Below are positions 21,941 through 29,272 of a DNA stretch of 44,498 nucleotides, piece by piece (within the stretch, counting starts at the first letter, position 1; every line of letters begins with the position of its first letter). Position numbers and translations under genes: made by a program. The notes beneath the pieces were generated by a model that was not told the DNA's origin, ran no database searches, and was given only the letters and a program-made list of their open reading frames with translations. The stretch is from CAYQSU01 sp964420325 (lineage in GTDB: Bacteria > Pseudomonadota > Alphaproteobacteria > Rhodospirillales > Defluviicoccaceae), in contig CAYQSU010000023.1 of the NCBI GenBank assembly GCA_964420325.1, positions 1 through 44,498 of the forward strand. Reading direction: 5' to 3'.

Positions 21941-22945
21941 ATGGATCTCAGCACGCGCTATCTGGGAATGGACCTCAAGCACCCGATCGTTGCATCGGCG
22001 GGACCGCTCTCTGCTACTTTGGATGGCATCAAGAGGCTCGAGGACGGAGGGGCCGCGGCGGTGGTGATGTTCTCGCTGTTCGAGGAACAGATCCGTTACG
22101 AGAACGAGGCGTTCGAGCACCTGACCGGGGCCGGCACCGAGAGCTTCGCGGAATCGCTCAGCTACTTTCCGGCGGTCGAGGAGTACACCGTCGGCCCGGA
22201 CCAGTATCTCGATCTTGTCCGGCAAGCTTCGGAGGCCTGCGATGTTCCCATCATCGGCAGCCTCAACGGCCTCACCAACGCCGGCTGGACCGAATACGCC
22301 AGGCAGATTCAGGACGCCGGAGCCAAGGCGCTCGAGTTGAACATCTTCTACATCCCGGCGGAGGTCTCGATCGGCGGACGCGCCGTCGAGGACCGGTACG
22401 TCGACATCGTCGAGCGGGTCGCCAAGGCCGTCTCCGTTCCCGTCGCCGTCAAGATGGTGCCCTTCTTCAGCTCGATCGGCGAGATGGCGAAGCGGTTCGT
22501 CGACGCCGGCGCTGGTGGGCTGGTGCTGTTCAATCGCTTCCTGCAACCGGATTTCGACCTGGAGGAGCTCGAGGTCACGCCGAATCTCGAGCTCAGCAGC
22601 CCCAGCGAGATCCGCCTGCCGCTGATGTGGATCGCCATCCTGTACGGCCGCATCAATAGCTCCCTGGCGGCAACCCGCGGTGTCGAAACGGCGGCGGAGG
22701 TCATCAAGTACCTCATGGCCGGAGCCGACGTCGTGATGACGACCTCGGCGCTGTTGCGACACGGTGCCGGCTACGCCAGCACCCTCGTCAACGACCTGAC
22801 GCAATGGATGGACCGCCGGGACTACGAGTCGGTGCAGCAGATGAAGGGGTCGATGAGCCAACAGAAGGTGGCGGATCCGAGCGCCTTCGAGCGTGCCAAC
22901 TACATCAAGGTTCTGGAAAGCTACAAGAGCCCCTACATGATCTGA
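21941..22945 (+). CDS. Dihydroorotate-dehydrogenase-like FMN protein, third gene of the NifJ cluster
   Basis: A 334-aa TIM-barrel flavoprotein related to class 1 dihydroorotate dehydrogenase and to PreA. FMN-binding features such as NPLG/ASAGPLSAT near the start, VPVAVKMVPFF and a late GADVVMTTSALLRHG segment are present. The loop that carries the catalytic Cys in true class 1A enzymes (LNLSCPN) is replaced by ELNIFYIPAEV, so the usual base is missing. It also lacks the C-terminal ferredoxin domain of PreA, whereas the GltD-like partner upstream has one. It follows nifJ by 109 bp and has a GGAGGG site. True dihydroorotate oxidation is unlikely; a role coupled to NifJ is inferred. Confidence 0.88.
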   Translation: MDLSTRYLGMDLKHPIVASAGPLSATLDGIKRLEDGGAAAVVMFSLFEEQIRYENEAFEHLTGAGTESFAESLSYFPAVEEYTVGPDQYLDLVRQASEACDVPIIGSLNGLTNAGWTEYARQIQDAGAKALELNIFYIPAEVSIGGRAVEDRYVDIVERVAKAVSVPVAVKMVPFFSSIGEMAKRFVDAGAGGLVLFNRFLQPDFDLEELEVTPNLELSSPSEIRLPLMWIAILYGRINSSLAATRGVETAAEVIKYLMAGADVVMTTSALLRHGAGYASTLVNDLTQWMDRRDYESVQQMKGSMSQQKVADPSAFERANYIKVLESYKSPYMI

Positions 22946-22973
22946 CCGACGCCGGTCCGAGCGACGGCGTCGG
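22946..22973 (+). terminator. Strong hairpin immediately after the NifJ cluster
   Basis: CCGACGCCG (22946-22954) pairs perfectly with CGGCGTCGG (22965-22973) across a 10-nt loop, starting at the base after the last stop codon. No T tract follows, so it may be a GC-rich terminator or a 3' stability element. It separates the NifJ cluster from the SMR gene. Confidence 0.5.
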
Positions 22974-23020
22974 CGTCCGGCACCGCCGCGTCGGCCGGTA
23001 GACGAGGGGAGGCGACACCG

Positions 23021-23353
23021 ATGGCGTGGCCGTTCCTGGGTCTGGCGATCCTCTTCGAGATCGTCGGCACGATCTCCTTGAAGCTGTCGCACGGGTTCGC
23101 GCACCTCGTCCCTTCGCTGGTGATCTTCCCCGCCTACGCCGCCAGCTTCGTCTTCTTGGCGCTGGCGGTGAAGGCCATCCCCATCAGCATCGCCTATGCC
23201 GTCTGGTCGGCGGTCGGGATCGCCGTGATCTCGGTCGTCGGCATGGTCTGGCTCGACGAGCCGATGACCGCCGCCAAGGTCCTGTTCATCGCCATCACCA
23301 TCGTCGGCATCGTCGGTCTCTGCCTGTGCGGTTCGCACGAGACCTCGACCTAG
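23021..23353 (+). CDS. Small multidrug resistance (SMR/EmrE-type) transporter
   Basis: This 110-aa, four-helix inner-membrane protein belongs to the SMR family, which exchanges protons for cationic drugs, guanidinium or polyamines. The essential membrane glutamate is visible in helix 1 (LAILFEIVGTISLKLS), and helix 3 has the family motif AYAVWSAVGIAVISVVG. The length is exactly typical. A GGGGAGG ribosome-binding site precedes the ATG. A single SMR gene suggests a homodimer. The substrate cannot be deduced. Confidence 0.94.
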   Translation: MAWPFLGLAILFEIVGTISLKLSHGFAHLVPSLVIFPAYAASFVFLALAVKAIPISIAYAVWSAVGIAVISVVGMVWLDEPMTAAKVLFIAITIVGIVGLCLCGSHETST

Positions 23354-23393
23354 CGGCCGGCCGTCGCCGACTGCAGGCGCGACCGGGCCCGCC

Positions 23394-24119
23394 ATGACGG
23401 AAGGCCCGCAAGCGGCCGGGCGGCGATGGCATTCGATGGCGCCGACGGACTTTCCGGAAGGTGCCGAAATCGGCGTCGACGGCGTGTGGCGGCAGGTCCT
23501 GCGCCCCCCGCGTCCGACGGCGCCGCGTCCGGCCCTTTTCCTCGACCGGGACGGCGTCATCGTCGCGGAGGTCGGTTACCTGAGAACGGCGTCCGAGGTC
23601 CGCTTGCTTTCGTCGGCGGCAACGGCCATCGCGGCGGCCAATGCCCGCGGCATCGCCGTGGTCATCGTCACCAACCAGTCCGGACTCGGCCGCGGCCTCT
23701 TCGGCTGGCCGGACTTCATCGCCGTGCAGGCCCGCATTCTCGGCGATCTCGCAGCCCGCGGTGCCCACGTCGATGGCGTTTTCGCCTGCCCCCACCATCC
23801 GCAGGCGAGGCCCCCCTTCAACGCTCCGGACCATCCGGCGAGAAAGCCCAGCCCCGGCATGCTCCTCTCTGCGGCGCGCCGGCTCCGCCTCGATCTCGGC
23901 TCATCGTGGATCGTCGGCGACCACCCCCGGGACATCGAAGCCGGATATCGCGCCGGGCTCGCCGGCGGCATGCTGGTCGCAACGGGTTTCGGCGCCGATG
24001 CGGAGGCGCAGAAGAGCGCTCTCGCCTATGATGCCCCGCAAGGCTTCTCGGTCCGCCTCGGGGCGTCGATCGCGGACGCCCTCGCCCTGCCGCTGTTCGG
24101 CCGCCGGAGCCGCGGATAG
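23394..24119 (+). CDS. HAD-IIIA phosphatase, GmhB/histidinol-phosphatase-like, with an altered zinc site
   Basis: A 241-aa HAD hydrolase resembling D-glycero-D-manno-heptose-1,7-bisphosphate 7-phosphatase. The catalytic motif FLDRDGVI has Asp51 and Asp53, motif II is VTNQSG, motif III is RKPSPGM with Lys151, and motif IV is IVGDHPRDIEAG. In GmhB a zinc ion is held by a CxH...CxC set. Here Cys132 and His134 remain, but the second pair is His147 and Ala149, so the classical zinc site is incomplete. The roughly 45 residues before the catalytic motif are an unusual extension; an internal ATG at 23436 could also be the start. No other heptose genes are nearby, so the substrate is uncertain. Confidence 0.82.
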   Translation: MTEGPQAAGRRWHSMAPTDFPEGAEIGVDGVWRQVLRPPRPTAPRPALFLDRDGVIVAEVGYLRTASEVRLLSSAATAIAAANARGIAVVIVTNQSGLGRGLFGWPDFIAVQARILGDLAARGAHVDGVFACPHHPQARPPFNAPDHPARKPSPGMLLSAARRLRLDLGSSWIVGDHPRDIEAGYRAGLAGGMLVATGFGADAEAQKSALAYDAPQGFSVRLGASIADALALPLFGRRSRG

Positions 24120-24145
24120 CGGGCGATCTCGACCGGCGCCGGCGG

Positions 24146-24598
24146 TCAGCCGCCGAACCGAATGTAGTCGGTCCACGTCATCTCGACCCGCCGAAGCGCA
24201 TGCGAGACGGACTGGATCTCGCCGACGCTCACCTTGTGCTGCGCCAGTCGGTCGGCGATGCGTTCCTCCAGCGCGCGGACGTGCTCGACCAAGGCGACGG
24301 CCTTGTCGGTCAAGGCGATCGTCACCGATCGGCGATCGTGCGGCGATCGGCGTTGCCGGATGTAGCCGGTCTCGGACAGTTTCTTGATGTTGTAGGAGAC
24401 GTTGGAACCCTGATAGTAGCCTCGCTCGACTAGGTCCCGGATCGAGATCTCCTCGGTGCCGATGTTCGCCAGCAGCAAGGCCTGAACGCCGTTCACGTCG
24501 CGGACGCCGAGGCGGTTCAGCTCGGCGCGCAGAACGTCCAGGAAACGCCGGTGCAGACGCTCGATCGAGCGCGTAAGCTCAAGGTATTCCCGTCTCAA
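24146..24598 (-). CDS. MarR-family winged-helix regulator, LdtR-like
   Basis: A 150-aa transcription regulator close in layout to LdtR, which in Rhizobiales controls L,D-transpeptidase and stress genes. Family-like blocks are REYLELTRSIERLHRRFLDV, the recognition region RGYYQGSNVSYNIKKLSETGYI and the wing SPHDRRSVTIALTDKA. No ATG fits this frame. I place the start at the TTG at 24598, where AAGGA lies 9 bases upstream; a second TTG at 24628 would add 10 residues. Its target genes are not evident here, although envelope functions are common in the following 5 kb. Confidence 0.85.
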   Translation of the reverse strand: MRREYLELTRSIERLHRRFLDVLRAELNRLGVRDVNGVQALLLANIGTEEISIRDLVERGYYQGSNVSYNIKKLSETGYIRQRRSPHDRRSVTIALTDKAVALVEHVRALEERIADRLAQHKVSVGEIQSVSHALRRVEMTWTDYIRFGG

Positions 24599-24739
24599 CT
24601 GCCCTCGTCCTTCATCGCTGCGGAGCAACCGTGTCCGTGTCCGGCATCGGCCGCTCGACGCCGCGGCGAGGCCGGGGGAGCGCGCGTCCGCATCGGGCTC
24701 GACGACCGAAGCTCCGATGGCCCCGAGCGAGGCCTCGCT

Positions 24740-25057
24740 CTATCTGTCGTCGGCCGTTCCCGACGCGGGTTCGAGACCTCGGAGACCGACGGGTCCACGA
24801 GTGCCGAGGTCCGCACCTTGTCGGGAGAGGACGAAATCGGCCATCAGCGCCAGTACCCCGATCGTCACCGCCGCCGATGCCGCACAGAGAACCATGCCCA
24901 GCCAGCCGCGGTCGCTGCGAGCATCGAGGCTCGCCCTCGGCGCCCCGATCGCCGCCCCGGACGGGGCGGCATGGACCGTGCCCGTCATCGCTTCCGCCGA
25001 TGCCGTTGGGCCGACCCCCTTGCCGATGCCGCCGCCCTGCTCTTCGGCAAACACCAT
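24740..25057 (-). CDS. Hypothetical single-pass membrane protein, 105 aa
   Basis: The ATG at 25057 is preceded by GGAAGG at a 9-base spacing, which supports translation; a TTG two codons earlier is an alternative. The protein has a Gly/Ala-rich N-terminal segment, one clear membrane helix (LGMVLCAASAAVTIGVLALM, about residues 54-73) and a short Gly/Arg-rich tail. I do not recognise a family. It sits upstream of the LdtR-like gene on the same strand and divergent from the sigma factor gene, so it may share a transcript with the regulator. Confidence 0.5.
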   Translation of the reverse strand: MVFAEEQGGGIGKGVGPTASAEAMTGTVHAAPSGAAIGAPRASLDARSDRGWLGMVLCAASAAVTIGVLALMADFVLSRQGADLGTRGPVGLRGLEPASGTADDR

Positions 25058-25311
25058 CGCCAATCACCTTCCGTTTCCTCGCGCAGGCCTGAGCTTTTGT
25101 TGCCGGTTGGTTAGGCCCTGCGTCCTGCTTCGAAGTTCAGCTTCAACTATACCGTAACCTTTTTGAAACTTTCAACTCCCTGAACGCCCTTGTCTGTGGA
25201 CGAGCGCCCAGGGCTCCGCCCGGCGCTCGCCATGGCTGCCGGCGGCGCCGCGTGCCGGGCAGGCCGATGATCCGTTCAAAAGAACATATTCCCTCGAATC
25301 GGACGATTGTC

Positions 25312-25340
25312 TTGCAAAGGGCGCACAATGTTCCTATTAT
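25312..25340 (+). promoter_or_regulatory. Predicted promoter of the RpoH-like sigma factor gene
   Basis: TTGCAA at 25312-25317 and TATTAT at 25335-25340 are separated by the optimal 17 bp, a good sigma-70-type match. The same bases also read CTTG...CCTATTAT, which loosely resembles heat-shock sigma promoters, so autoregulation is an alternative. The gene starts 51 bases past the -10. Confidence 0.6.
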
Positions 25341-25344
25341 GTTC
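25330..25344 (+). promoter_or_regulatory. Possible LexA box (GTTC-N7-GTTC) on the sigma factor promoter
   Basis: GTTC at 25330-25333 and GTTC at 25341-25344 are exactly seven bases apart, the alphaproteobacterial SOS box pattern. The A/T-rich spacer CTATTAT contains the predicted -10 hexamer, so a bound repressor would block the promoter. About one such 8-base match is expected by chance in a window this size on two strands, so position rather than sequence alone is the argument. Confidence 0.5.
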
Positions 25345-25391
25345 CTCCCGAGGCCGGGCAAGTCCCCGGCCGCTGCCGCGGAGAGCCGACG

Positions 25392-26312
25392 ATGACAGCC
25401 CTTTCCAGACGCTTGCCGTTCAGTCCGCAGGTCCGCCGGAGCGATCGCCACCCGCGCAGCGCCGCCGGCTCCGGGTCCGCCCGGCCTCCCATTCTCGATG
25501 CCGAGACCGAGCGACACTTGATCGCCCGATGGCGAGACCATCGCGATCGCGAGGCTGCCGATCAGCTCTTGCGGACCTACCGCAGGCTGGTCCTGAAGAT
25601 CGCCAGTCAGTATGTCAAGTACGGGACGCCCATCGCCGACCTCGTCTCCGAGGGAAATCTCGGACTGTTGCGCGCCATCGACCGTTTCGATCCGTCCCGA
25701 GGCGTCCGCTTGTCGACCTACGCCGTCTGGTGGATCCGCTCCGCCATCGGCGGCCATGCCCTCGACTCGATATCCATCGTCAAGGTGATCACCTCCGAGA
25801 GCCACAAGCGGGTCTTTTTCAACCTGCATCGCATCAAGGCCCGGCTGGGCGTGGCCGAAGCCGGCGAGATGCAGCCTGAGACGGTTGCCGCGATCGCCCG
25901 CGCGCTCGACGTCTCCGAGGCCGACGTGATCCGGGTGAGCAGGCTGATGAGCGCGCGCGACCTGTCCCTCAACGGCCCGGCCGGCGGCGGCGACGATCCG
26001 GGACTCGAGCGCCAGGAACGGCTCGCCGACCCCGACCAGGATCAGGAAGCTGCGCTCGTCCGCGCCGACGAGAGCCGCAAGCGCAAGGCGCTGGTCGACG
26101 AGGCGATGACAAGCCTCAGCCCTCGCGAGCGCCACGTCCTTTACGAGCGGATGGCGCGGGACAAGCCGACCAGCCTCGCCCGCCTCGGCGACGAGTTCGG
26201 CATCTCCCGGGAGCGCGTCCGACAGATCGAGGCTCGGGCCTTGGACAAGCTGCGCAAGCGGCTCCGCAACGCCGCCCTGGCACAAGGCCTGTGGCCGTCC
26301 GCCGCAGACTGA
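25392..26312 (+). CDS. RpoH-family (sigma-32-like) RNA polymerase sigma factor
   Basis: A 306-aa group-3 sigma factor most like heat-shock sigma RpoH. Region 2 spans about residues 50-125 (LIARWRDHRDREAADQLL, SEGNLGLLRAIDRFDPSRG, STYAVWWIRSAI). Directly after it SESHKRVFFNLHRIKAR corresponds to the RpoH box (QKKLFFNLRK in typical members) but is diverged. Region 4 near the C-terminus has LSPRERHVL and the helix-turn-helix GDEFGISRERVRQIEARAL. The N-terminal 30 residues are an unusual basic extension. A GGAGAG site lies 6 bases before the ATG. It is probably a second, specialised RpoH paralogue rather than the main one. Confidence 0.9.
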   Translation: MTALSRRLPFSPQVRRSDRHPRSAAGSGSARPPILDAETERHLIARWRDHRDREAADQLLRTYRRLVLKIASQYVKYGTPIADLVSEGNLGLLRAIDRFDPSRGVRLSTYAVWWIRSAIGGHALDSISIVKVITSESHKRVFFNLHRIKARLGVAEAGEMQPETVAAIARALDVSEADVIRVSRLMSARDLSLNGPAGGGDDPGLERQERLADPDQDQEAALVRADESRKRKALVDEAMTSLSPRERHVLYERMARDKPTSLARLGDEFGISRERVRQIEARALDKLRKRLRNAALAQGLWPSAAD

Positions 26313-26563
26313 GACCCGATCCTCGACGTCCACCGCGCCGCGGATCGTCGTCGGCGCCGACGCCGGCAATCCGAGGGGGCGGGGGACCGTCGCCGACGGA
26401 ACCGCTCGCCTCGCGGCGGTCTTCTTTCTTGTTTCTTGCCGCTTGGTGGGCGGGGACCATATCTGTCATGATGGCCGGTGTCAGGTGGCCGGGTGCCTGA
26501 GGTCTGCCGTGGCTCGACGCCGCCTTCGCGGTGGCAGCCCGGAGCGATGGGGAGTCGAACAGG

Positions 26564-28042
26564 GTGCGACGGTGGCCGTGCCTTCGCGTCGGTGTGCTGG
26601 CGGTGGCGCTGGCGGTGGGCGTGGCCCTGCCGGCGTTGCATGGCTGTAGCGGTGGCGCGGCGCCCGGGACGAGCCGCCATGACGCCGACGCCGCGACGCT
26701 CGCCGCCGACGCGGCGCTTCACCTCGCCCGCTTCGATGCGGTGTACGACACCTATGCGACCGATCCACTGGACCGCCGCCAGCTTCGCCAGTTTCACGAT
26801 GCGTACATGCGCGTCCGCAGCGCCTACGTCCATCCGGTCTCGGACGAGCGGCTGGTCGATGACGCCATCGCCGGCGTCGTCAAGGACGAGCCGGCGCCCA
26901 GGTCGCTCGCCGGCGACGCGCTCGTCGAGAAGGCACTCGACGCCATGACCGCCGCGCTCGACCCCCACTCCGCCTACCTCGACCCGGACGAGTTGCGGGA
27001 GGCCGAGCTCGCGACGACCGGGGAGTTCGGCGGTCTCGGCATTCAGGTCACGCAGGACGACGGACGCATCAAGGTCATTGCCCCGATCGAGGGCACCCCG
27101 GCCGAACGCGCGGGCATCAGGCCCGGCGACGTGATCACCCACGTCGACGGCCGGCCGGTGGCGGAGATGAAGCTGACCCAGGTGGTTCGCGCGATGCGCG
27201 GCGAACCGGGAACCAGGATCAATCTGCGTGTGCAGAGGGCCGCCGAGAAGCCGTTCGATCTCGGCATCACGCGGGCGGTCATCGCCATCCAGCCGGTGCG
27301 TTGGCGCGTGCACGGCAACACCGGATATGTCCGCATCGTCAGCTTCAGCGAACGGACCCTCGAGGGTCTGAAGGCGTCGATGACCGACGTTCTCGATCGC
27401 CTCGGCCCGTCGGCCAACGGGATCGTCCTCGATCTTCGCAACAATCCCGGCGGGTTGTTCGACCAGTCGATCAGGGTGGCGAGCGCCTTTCTCGACGGCG
27501 GCGTGATCGTGTCCGTGCGCGGACGGGACGCGACGCAGTCGCGCGATTTCCGGGCTCAGCCCGGGGACCTCGCCCGTGGCTTGCCGATGGTGGTGCTGAT
27601 CAACGGCGGATCGGCGTCGGCGTCCGAGATCGTCGCCGGCGCCCTTCAGGATCACGGACGGGCGCTCGTCATGGGGAGCCCGTCGTTCGGCAAGGGCTCC
27701 GTGCAGACGGTGATCCGGCTGCCGGCCGAGGGCGCGCTCAAGCTCACCACCGCGCTCTACTACGCGCCCTCCGGCGAAACCATCCAGGCGCGCGGCGTCC
27801 TGCCGGACATCGTCCTCAAGGCTGCCGATGGACCGGCAGCCACCGCGCGCGAGGCCGATCTGCCGCGTGCCCTGCCGGCGAACGGCAACGCATCGCGGCT
27901 CGGGCGCCCCGAGATCAGCGCGGAGACCTGCCCGGCGGTCGGCGGCGATGACGACCCCGAGTTGGCATGCGCCGTGGGCTTGCTTCGCGCCGGGTCGGTG
28001 GGTCAGTTCCTGTCGACGGTGACGGCGCGGACCGCCTTCTAG
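26564..28042 (+). CDS. S41-family C-terminal processing peptidase, predicted lipoprotein
   Basis: CtpA/Prc-type serine protease of the periplasm, 492 aa from the GTG at 26564, chosen because GGGGAG lies 8 bases upstream and a signal sequence begins at once. The N-terminus VRRWPCLRVGVLAVAL... leads to a lipobox-like LHGC, predicting a membrane-anchored lipoprotein. A PDZ domain (FGGLGIQVTQDDGRIKVIAP) is followed by the protease core: LRNNPGGLFD, the nucleophile serine in GGSASASE (about residue 352) and the general-base lysine in SFGKGSVQ (about 377). The C-terminal extension has two cysteines that could form a disulfide. Substrates are probably cell-wall hydrolases or envelope proteins. Confidence 0.9.
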   Translation: MRRWPCLRVGVLAVALAVGVALPALHGCSGGAAPGTSRHDADAATLAADAALHLARFDAVYDTYATDPLDRRQLRQFHDAYMRVRSAYVHPVSDERLVDDAIAGVVKDEPAPRSLAGDALVEKALDAMTAALDPHSAYLDPDELREAELATTGEFGGLGIQVTQDDGRIKVIAPIEGTPAERAGIRPGDVITHVDGRPVAEMKLTQVVRAMRGEPGTRINLRVQRAAEKPFDLGITRAVIAIQPVRWRVHGNTGYVRIVSFSERTLEGLKASMTDVLDRLGPSANGIVLDLRNNPGGLFDQSIRVASAFLDGGVIVSVRGRDATQSRDFRAQPGDLARGLPMVVLINGGSASASEIVAGALQDHGRALVMGSPSFGKGSVQTVIRLPAEGALKLTTALYYAPSGETIQARGVLPDIVLKAADGPAATAREADLPRALPANGNASRLGRPEISAETCPAVGGDDDPELACAVGLLRAGSVGQFLSTVTARTAF

Positions 28043-28122
28043 CCCTCAGCGGGACCGCCGGTTTCGGGCCTCGCCCGGCCTGACGCCCGACATCGCCGCC
28101 GCGTGCCAGGCCCGGCCGCGAG

Positions 28123-28163
28123 GCCCCCCCGAAAGCCCCCCCGAAAGCCCCCCCGAAAGCCCC
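28123..28163 (-). repeat. 12-bp tandem repeat with G-quadruplex potential on the minus strand
   Basis: Three exact copies of GCCCCCCCGAAA (28123-28158) plus a shorter fourth C-run (28160-28163). On the minus strand this gives G-tracts of 4, 7, 7 and 7 bases, each separated by the same 5-base loop CTTTC, matching the canonical four-tract G-quadruplex pattern. It lies 80 bases past the protease stop codon and just past the end of the small minus-strand gene. Confidence 0.85.
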
Positions 28164-28164
28164 G

Positions 28165-28371
28165 CTAGCGGGCCACCGCCAGCCGGCCCGAAGCGCCGGC
28201 CTCGACCGCGGCGCGCTCGGCCGGGACGGCCGTCTGATCCTCGAAAGCCTGGATGGCGAAGGCGCCGGCAACGACGAGGCTGGTCATCAGACCCGCAATC
28301 GTTCCGAGGATGATCCGATCCGCCCGCTGGAGACGCGTTCGCTGGACGTCAGCGGGCACTTTTTCTTGCAT
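28165..28371 (-). CDS. Hypothetical small membrane protein, 68 aa
   Basis: From the ATG at 28371 the frame encodes a short charged N-terminal region (MQEKVPADVQRTRLQRADR), a single membrane helix (IILGTIAGLMTSLVVAGAFA) and an alanine/glutamate-rich tail. I do not recognise the family; an upstream start at 28428 is possible but would add a Cys/Asn/Ser-rich stretch. The ribosome-binding site is weak. It is divergent from the LapG-type protease gene, and its 3' end runs directly into the G-rich repeat. Confidence 0.5.
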   Translation of the reverse strand: MQEKVPADVQRTRLQRADRIILGTIAGLMTSLVVAGAFAIQAFEDQTAVPAERAAVEAGASGRLAVAR

Positions 28372-28468
28372 TTTTATGCTCGTGTTAGTTGAGTGACGGT
28401 TGCAACAACAACCCGGATGTGGTAGCACAATACTACTTTAGAAAGCATGAACATCAGGAATACACGGA

Positions 28469-29173
28469 ATGCATGTATATCGCCCCGTTCCCGCCGGACC
28501 CCGTCGCCGCCGGCGCGCCCGCCCGGTCCGGGGCGTCATCGGCGCCCTGATCGCGGGTCTCGTCGTCGTCATCGCGGCCGCGCCGCGTCCGGCCGCGGCC
28601 GAGTCGGCGGAGCCCGGCCTCTTCAACACCCGCGAGGTGCGGTCGACGGATCTCCGGCGCTTCAAGAAGTGGAACGAGATGCTGGCCCGCTATGCCGCCG
28701 AGGCGGCTCAGGCGGCCAAGTGTGACGCCGCCGCCGGCGTCGCCTGCGCCTACGCCGAATGGAACGCCTTTCTCGACGGCATCCGCCAGGCCGACCGCTG
28801 GCACCAGCTCGATGCCGTGAACCGCTACGTCAATGCCCGCGAGTACGTGCCGGACGAGACGAACTGGGGGGTCAAGGACCACTGGGCGACGCCCGGCGAG
28901 TTCTTCGCCAGGTCGGGCGACTGCGAGGACTTCGCGATCGTCAAGTACCTGTCCCTGAAGCGTCTAGGTTGGACCGACCAGGAGTTGAGGATCGTCGCCG
29001 TCGAGGACCGCAGGCTCGGCATCGGCCACGCCATCGTCGTCGCCTCGGTCGGCGGACAGACCTACGCGCTCGACAATCAGCTGGCGAGCGTCCTCGAAAC
29101 CGAAAAGCTCGCCCACTACAGCCCCGTCTACTCGATCAATCTGACCTACTGGTGGCTGCACCGCGCGAGCTGA
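28469..29173 (+). CDS. LapG-type bacterial transglutaminase-like cysteine peptidase
   Basis: Periplasmic cysteine peptidase of the BTLCP family, 234 aa. LapG members cleave large adhesins from the outer membrane under cyclic-di-GMP control. The N-terminus has an Arg-rich n-region and a hydrophobic segment (VIGALIAGLVVVIAA) ending near ARPAAA, a likely signal peptide. The catalytic triad is Cys152 (GDCEDFA), His187 (GHAIVV) and Asp202 (LDNQ). The segment WGVKDHWATPGEFF is typical. AGGA lies 9 bases before the ATG. No LapD or large adhesin gene is in the window, so the substrate is unknown. Confidence 0.92.
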   Translation: MHVYRPVPAGPRRRRRARPVRGVIGALIAGLVVVIAAAPRPAAAESAEPGLFNTREVRSTDLRRFKKWNEMLARYAAEAAQAAKCDAAAGVACAYAEWNAFLDGIRQADRWHQLDAVNRYVNAREYVPDETNWGVKDHWATPGEFFARSGDCEDFAIVKYLSLKRLGWTDQELRIVAVEDRRLGIGHAIVVASVGGQTYALDNQLASVLETEKLAHYSPVYSINLTYWWLHRAS

Positions 29174-29272
29174 GGCCGTCGACCCGCCAACCCTTGAGGG
29201 CGGCGCCCGGGGGCCGGACGATCCCGACCCTCTGCTTCGAGTTCGCCTCGTGCCGGCCGTGCCGCCCCCGCC

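Larger units (their letters stand above)
25058..25391. promoter_or_regulatory. Divergent intergenic region between the small membrane protein gene and the sigma factor gene
   Basis: About 330 bp without a gene, noticeably A/T-richer than its surroundings in parts. It contains a palindrome GTTC-AAAA-GAAC at 25274-25285, then the predicted sigma-70 promoter and LexA-like box of the sigma factor gene (listed separately). The leftward promoter is probably near 25080-25170, where A/T-rich sequence occurs, but I could not define it. Confidence 0.5.

Noticed and set aside
18958..21954. Long open frame (998 codons) on the minus strand
   Set aside because: It is antisense to the well-supported nifJ gene; high GC and codon bias of nifJ create it. 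The translation is Asp/Arg/Gly-rich and without motifs.
25274..25285. Palindrome GTTCAAAAGAAC as a LexA site
   Set aside because: Inverted half-sites with 4-bp spacing do not fit the alphaproteobacterial direct-repeat LexA box; kept only as a possible site for another dimeric regulator.
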